Below, piece after piece: positions 21,965-22,346 of a stretch of 22,346 bases of DNA; within the stretch, counting starts at the first letter, position 1, and each line of letters begins with the position of its first letter. Position numbers and translations under genes: made by a program. This DNA comes from JAGQTE01 sp964648005 (GTDB lineage Bacteria > Actinomycetota > Acidimicrobiia > Acidimicrobiales > Acidimicrobilacustridaceae). The DNA lies in the NCBI GenBank assembly GCA_964648005.1, contig CAZYKR010000037.1, positions 1 to 22,346 of the forward strand, in the 5' to 3' direction. The notes below the pieces were generated by a model. It worked only from the letters and a program-made list of their open reading frames with translations, was not told where the DNA came from and searched no databases.

Positions 21965-22020
21965 TACGGTGCCACGAACCCCCTGGTCAGGCGGTTGATC
22001 CGGGGTGGATCGTCGGGAGG
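21965..22020 (+). promoter_or_regulatory. putative -10 element and Shine-Dalgarno for the small membrane gene
   Basis: TACGGT (21965-21970) is a candidate -10, and GGGAGG (22015-22020) lies 4 nt before the ATG at 22025. This gives an mRNA leader of about 47 nt. No -35 hexamer is clear. Confidence 0.4.
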
Positions 22021-22024
22021 ATCC

Positions 22025-22291
22025 ATGGACGGACAGGCCAAGGCCCCGAGCTCGGTCAAGGCGCTGGTCAGCGCCCTGCTCGCGATCTTCGTGTGCCCGA
22101 TCATCGGATCGATCCTGGCGATCGTGTTCGGCAACGCCACGATGCGCGAGATCAACGAGTCCGGCGGCACGCTCGGCGGCAGCTTCGAGGGCCGGTTCGC
22201 CCAGATCGTCGGCTGGGTCACCCTGCTCGTCGTGCCGGCCACCATCCTCGCCATCACCCTGGTGGCGGCATTGGGCGGCTCGACTTCCTGA
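22025..22291 (+). CDS. DUF4190-like small membrane protein
   Basis: The 88-residue protein has two membrane helices, at about residues 11-36 (ALVSALLAIFVCPIIGSILA) and 63-84 (IVGWVTLLVVPATILAIT). They are joined by a polar loop containing GNATMREINESGG. This is the layout of DUF4190 proteins, small actinobacterial membrane proteins of unknown function in which the loop has an 'A-x-x-EI-x-x-SGG' pattern. GGGAGG precedes the ATG. The gene is divergent from topA, with 145 bp between them, and the minus strand after it carries the end of another possible gene. It is short but complete, and the start is well supported. Confidence 0.85.
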   Translation: MDGQAKAPSSVKALVSALLAIFVCPIIGSILAIVFGNATMREINESGGTLGGSFEGRFAQIVGWVTLLVVPATILAITLVAALGGSTS

Positions 22292-22307
22292 GCCCGCTCC
22301 GTCGGCG

Positions 22308-22346
22308 TCAGCGGTCGGCGCGGCGGCGCTGCTCGGCCGGGGTGTA
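22308..22346 (-). CDS. possible C-terminal end of a gene running in from the right edge
   Basis: The minus strand reads YTPAEQRRRADR then TGA, with every sense codon ending in C or G, as in the real genes here. Twelve residues are too few to assign a family. It would converge on the DUF4190-like gene with a 16-bp gap. It could be a chance frame. Confidence 0.3.
   Translation of the reverse strand, partial: YTPAEQRRRADR

Overview
This is a GC-rich actinobacterial chromosomal window. A SigR/RsrA-type sigma and zinc anti-sigma pair, a DUF2342 zincin beside tilS, a topA with Toprim C-terminal repeats and a lysine-rich tail, and an MFS gene overlapping tmk all point to Actinobacteria. The mix of secreted SdrD-type proteins and gene order suggests class Acidimicrobiia (Ilumatobacter-like); that placement is inference. 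Nearly everything is on the minus strand. Only the PAS-PAS-GAF-GGDEF-EAL gene and a small DUF4190-like membrane gene are on the plus strand.

Layout, left to right. (1) 1-2729, minus: a compact probable operon sigR > rsrA > 42-aa membrane peptide > DUF2342 zincin > tilS, with tilS cut by the left edge. (2) 2793-2869: two hairpins separate this operon from an upstream exoprotein unit. (3) 2907-11065, minus: a 2460-residue Sec-exported mosaic protein, followed by a Tat-signal secreted protein whose GTG start overlaps the giant gene's stop by 4 bases. (4) 11066-12545: a 281-bp upstream region and two small orphan genes of unknown function. (5) 12641-12716, minus: tRNA-Thr(CGT) with encoded CCA. 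(6) 12792-15455, plus: a cytoplasmic c-di-GMP enzyme with an intact EAL domain and a degenerate GGDEF motif. (7) 15463-19005, minus: MFS transporter > tmk > holB, the first two overlapping by ATGA. (8) 19135-21879, minus: topA. (9) 22025-22291, plus: the DUF4190-like gene. (10) 22308-22346, minus: the last codons of a possible further gene.

Most of the window is housekeeping: tRNA modification, dTMP synthesis, the replication clamp loader, topoisomerase and redox stress control. The accessory part is 2907-12545: the Sec/Tat exoprotein pair and the orphan genes. The exoprotein pair is the best candidate for an undescribed system, probably a cell-surface or matrix structure. No CRISPR array, transposase, phage gene or toxin was recognised. 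Several starts (topA, sigR, the EAL gene) lack a Shine-Dalgarno sequence and have a TAnnnT-like hexamer 7-8 nt ahead, which suggests leaderless transcripts.
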